A DNA stretch of 5,256 nt. Origin: Streptosporangiaceae bacterium (GTDB lineage: Bacteria > Actinomycetota > Actinomycetes > Streptosporangiales > Streptosporangiaceae). A program made the position numbers and the translations under genes. Below are positions 4,890 through 5,256 of the stretch, piece by piece (within the stretch, counting starts at the first letter, position 1; each line of letters starts with the position of its first letter). The stretch spans positions 1 to 5,256 of the forward strand of contig JASHQP010000208.1 in assembly GCA_030039095.1 (NCBI GenBank), given 5' to 3'. Below the pieces are notes generated by a model that saw only the letters and a program-made list of their open reading frames with translations, searched no databases and was not told the origin of the DNA.

Positions 4890-5256
4890 CCTCCGCGCCA
4901 GCGGCAGCTGCCCTGGGCGGGCCGATCGGGCTGTCGATCGCGTCGCACAGCGGGCTGCCGCCGGCCAGGATCGGCGAACTCGCCGCGGCCGCCGAGCGCG
5001 CCGGGTTCGGCGCGGTGTTCGTGGCCGAGGGGCACGGCGACGCGCTCGCGCTGTGCCATCCGGTGGCCGGAGCGACCAGCCGGGCCCGGGTCGGAACCGC
5101 GGTCGCGAACGCTGCGCTGCGCCCGCCCGTGCTGGCCGCCAAGACCGCAGCGCAGCTGGACCAGGCTGCGGGCGGGCGGCTCGTCCTCGGCCTGGGCGTG
5201 GGAAACCCGGTCATGAACGGCAGGTTCGGCATCGCGCCGTTCCCGCCGCTGCAGAT
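4886..5256 (+). CDS. LLM-class (luciferase-like) flavin/F420-dependent oxidoreductase, N-terminal part
   Basis: The first 123 codons of a luciferase-like TIM-barrel oxidoreductase are present; the window ends before the stop. The opening strand is PIGLSIASHSG (residues 13-23), followed by ELAAAAERAGFGAVFVAEGHGD (31-52), then SRARVGTAVANAALRPPVLAAKTAAQLDQ and the strongly typical GGRLVLGLGVGNP (96-108). These match the bacterial luciferase / methylene-H4MPT reductase superfamily, whose members use FMNH2 or reduced F420. F420 is plausible in an actinomycete but not shown, since the cofactor-deciding residues lie partly beyond the edge. It would be a cytoplasmic redox enzyme, co-transcribed with the acyl-CoA ligase by a 4-nt overlap, so it may act on the activated acid or on a later intermediate. 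Full members are about 280-370 residues, so more than half is missing. Confidence 0.9.
   Translation, partial: MTSAPAAAALGGPIGLSIASHSGLPPARIGELAAAAERAGFGAVFVAEGHGDALALCHPVAGATSRARVGTAVANAALRPPVLAAKTAAQLDQAAGGRLVLGLGVGNPVMNGRFGIAPFPPLQ

Overview
The window is very GC-rich DNA with strong G/C bias at third codon positions and frequent GTG starts. This points to a high-GC actinomycete (for example Frankia, Pseudonocardia, Amycolatopsis or mycobacteria-like lineages). A putative luciferase-like, probably F420- or flavin-dependent oxidoreductase fits that guess. The species cannot be fixed from the sequence alone.

Layout. Two transcription units diverge from a 199-nt gap (901-1099). Leftward on the minus strand are a VOC (glyoxalase/extradiol dioxygenase fold) protein (334-900) and, 4 nt behind it, the N-terminal part of an acyl-CoA synthetase (1-329, cut by the window edge). 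Rightward on the plus strand are an alpha/beta hydrolase (1100-2212), an IclR-family regulator (start most likely 2300, end 3100), a complete AMP-binding acyl-CoA synthetase (3183-4889), and an LLM-class oxidoreductase that starts inside the ligase stop codon (4886 onward, cut by the window edge).

How the parts fit. Two acyl-CoA ligases, a C-C or C-O hydrolase, a VOC-fold enzyme, a flavin/F420 monooxygenase-like enzyme and an IclR regulator together look like an accessory catabolic locus for an aromatic, terpenoid/steroid-like or other carboxylic acid substrate: activation to a CoA thioester, oxidation, ring opening, hydrolysis. The substrate is not visible in the sequence. The two ligases are paralogs (about half of the first 109 residues identical in a hand alignment) and lie in opposite orientations either side of the hydrolase and regulator.

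Non-coding and low-complexity structure is the least ordinary part. There are 17-bp tandem repeats in the hydrolase leader, three 33-bp repeats over the start of the regulator gene that duplicate possible start sites, a perfect 8-bp-arm palindrome between hydrolase and regulator, an AT-rich island with a palindrome in the divergent gap, and a Gly/Thr repeat inserted in the C-terminal domain of the ligase. I saw no RNA gene, CRISPR array, insertion sequence or clear intrinsic terminator, and no convincing evidence of an entirely new system.
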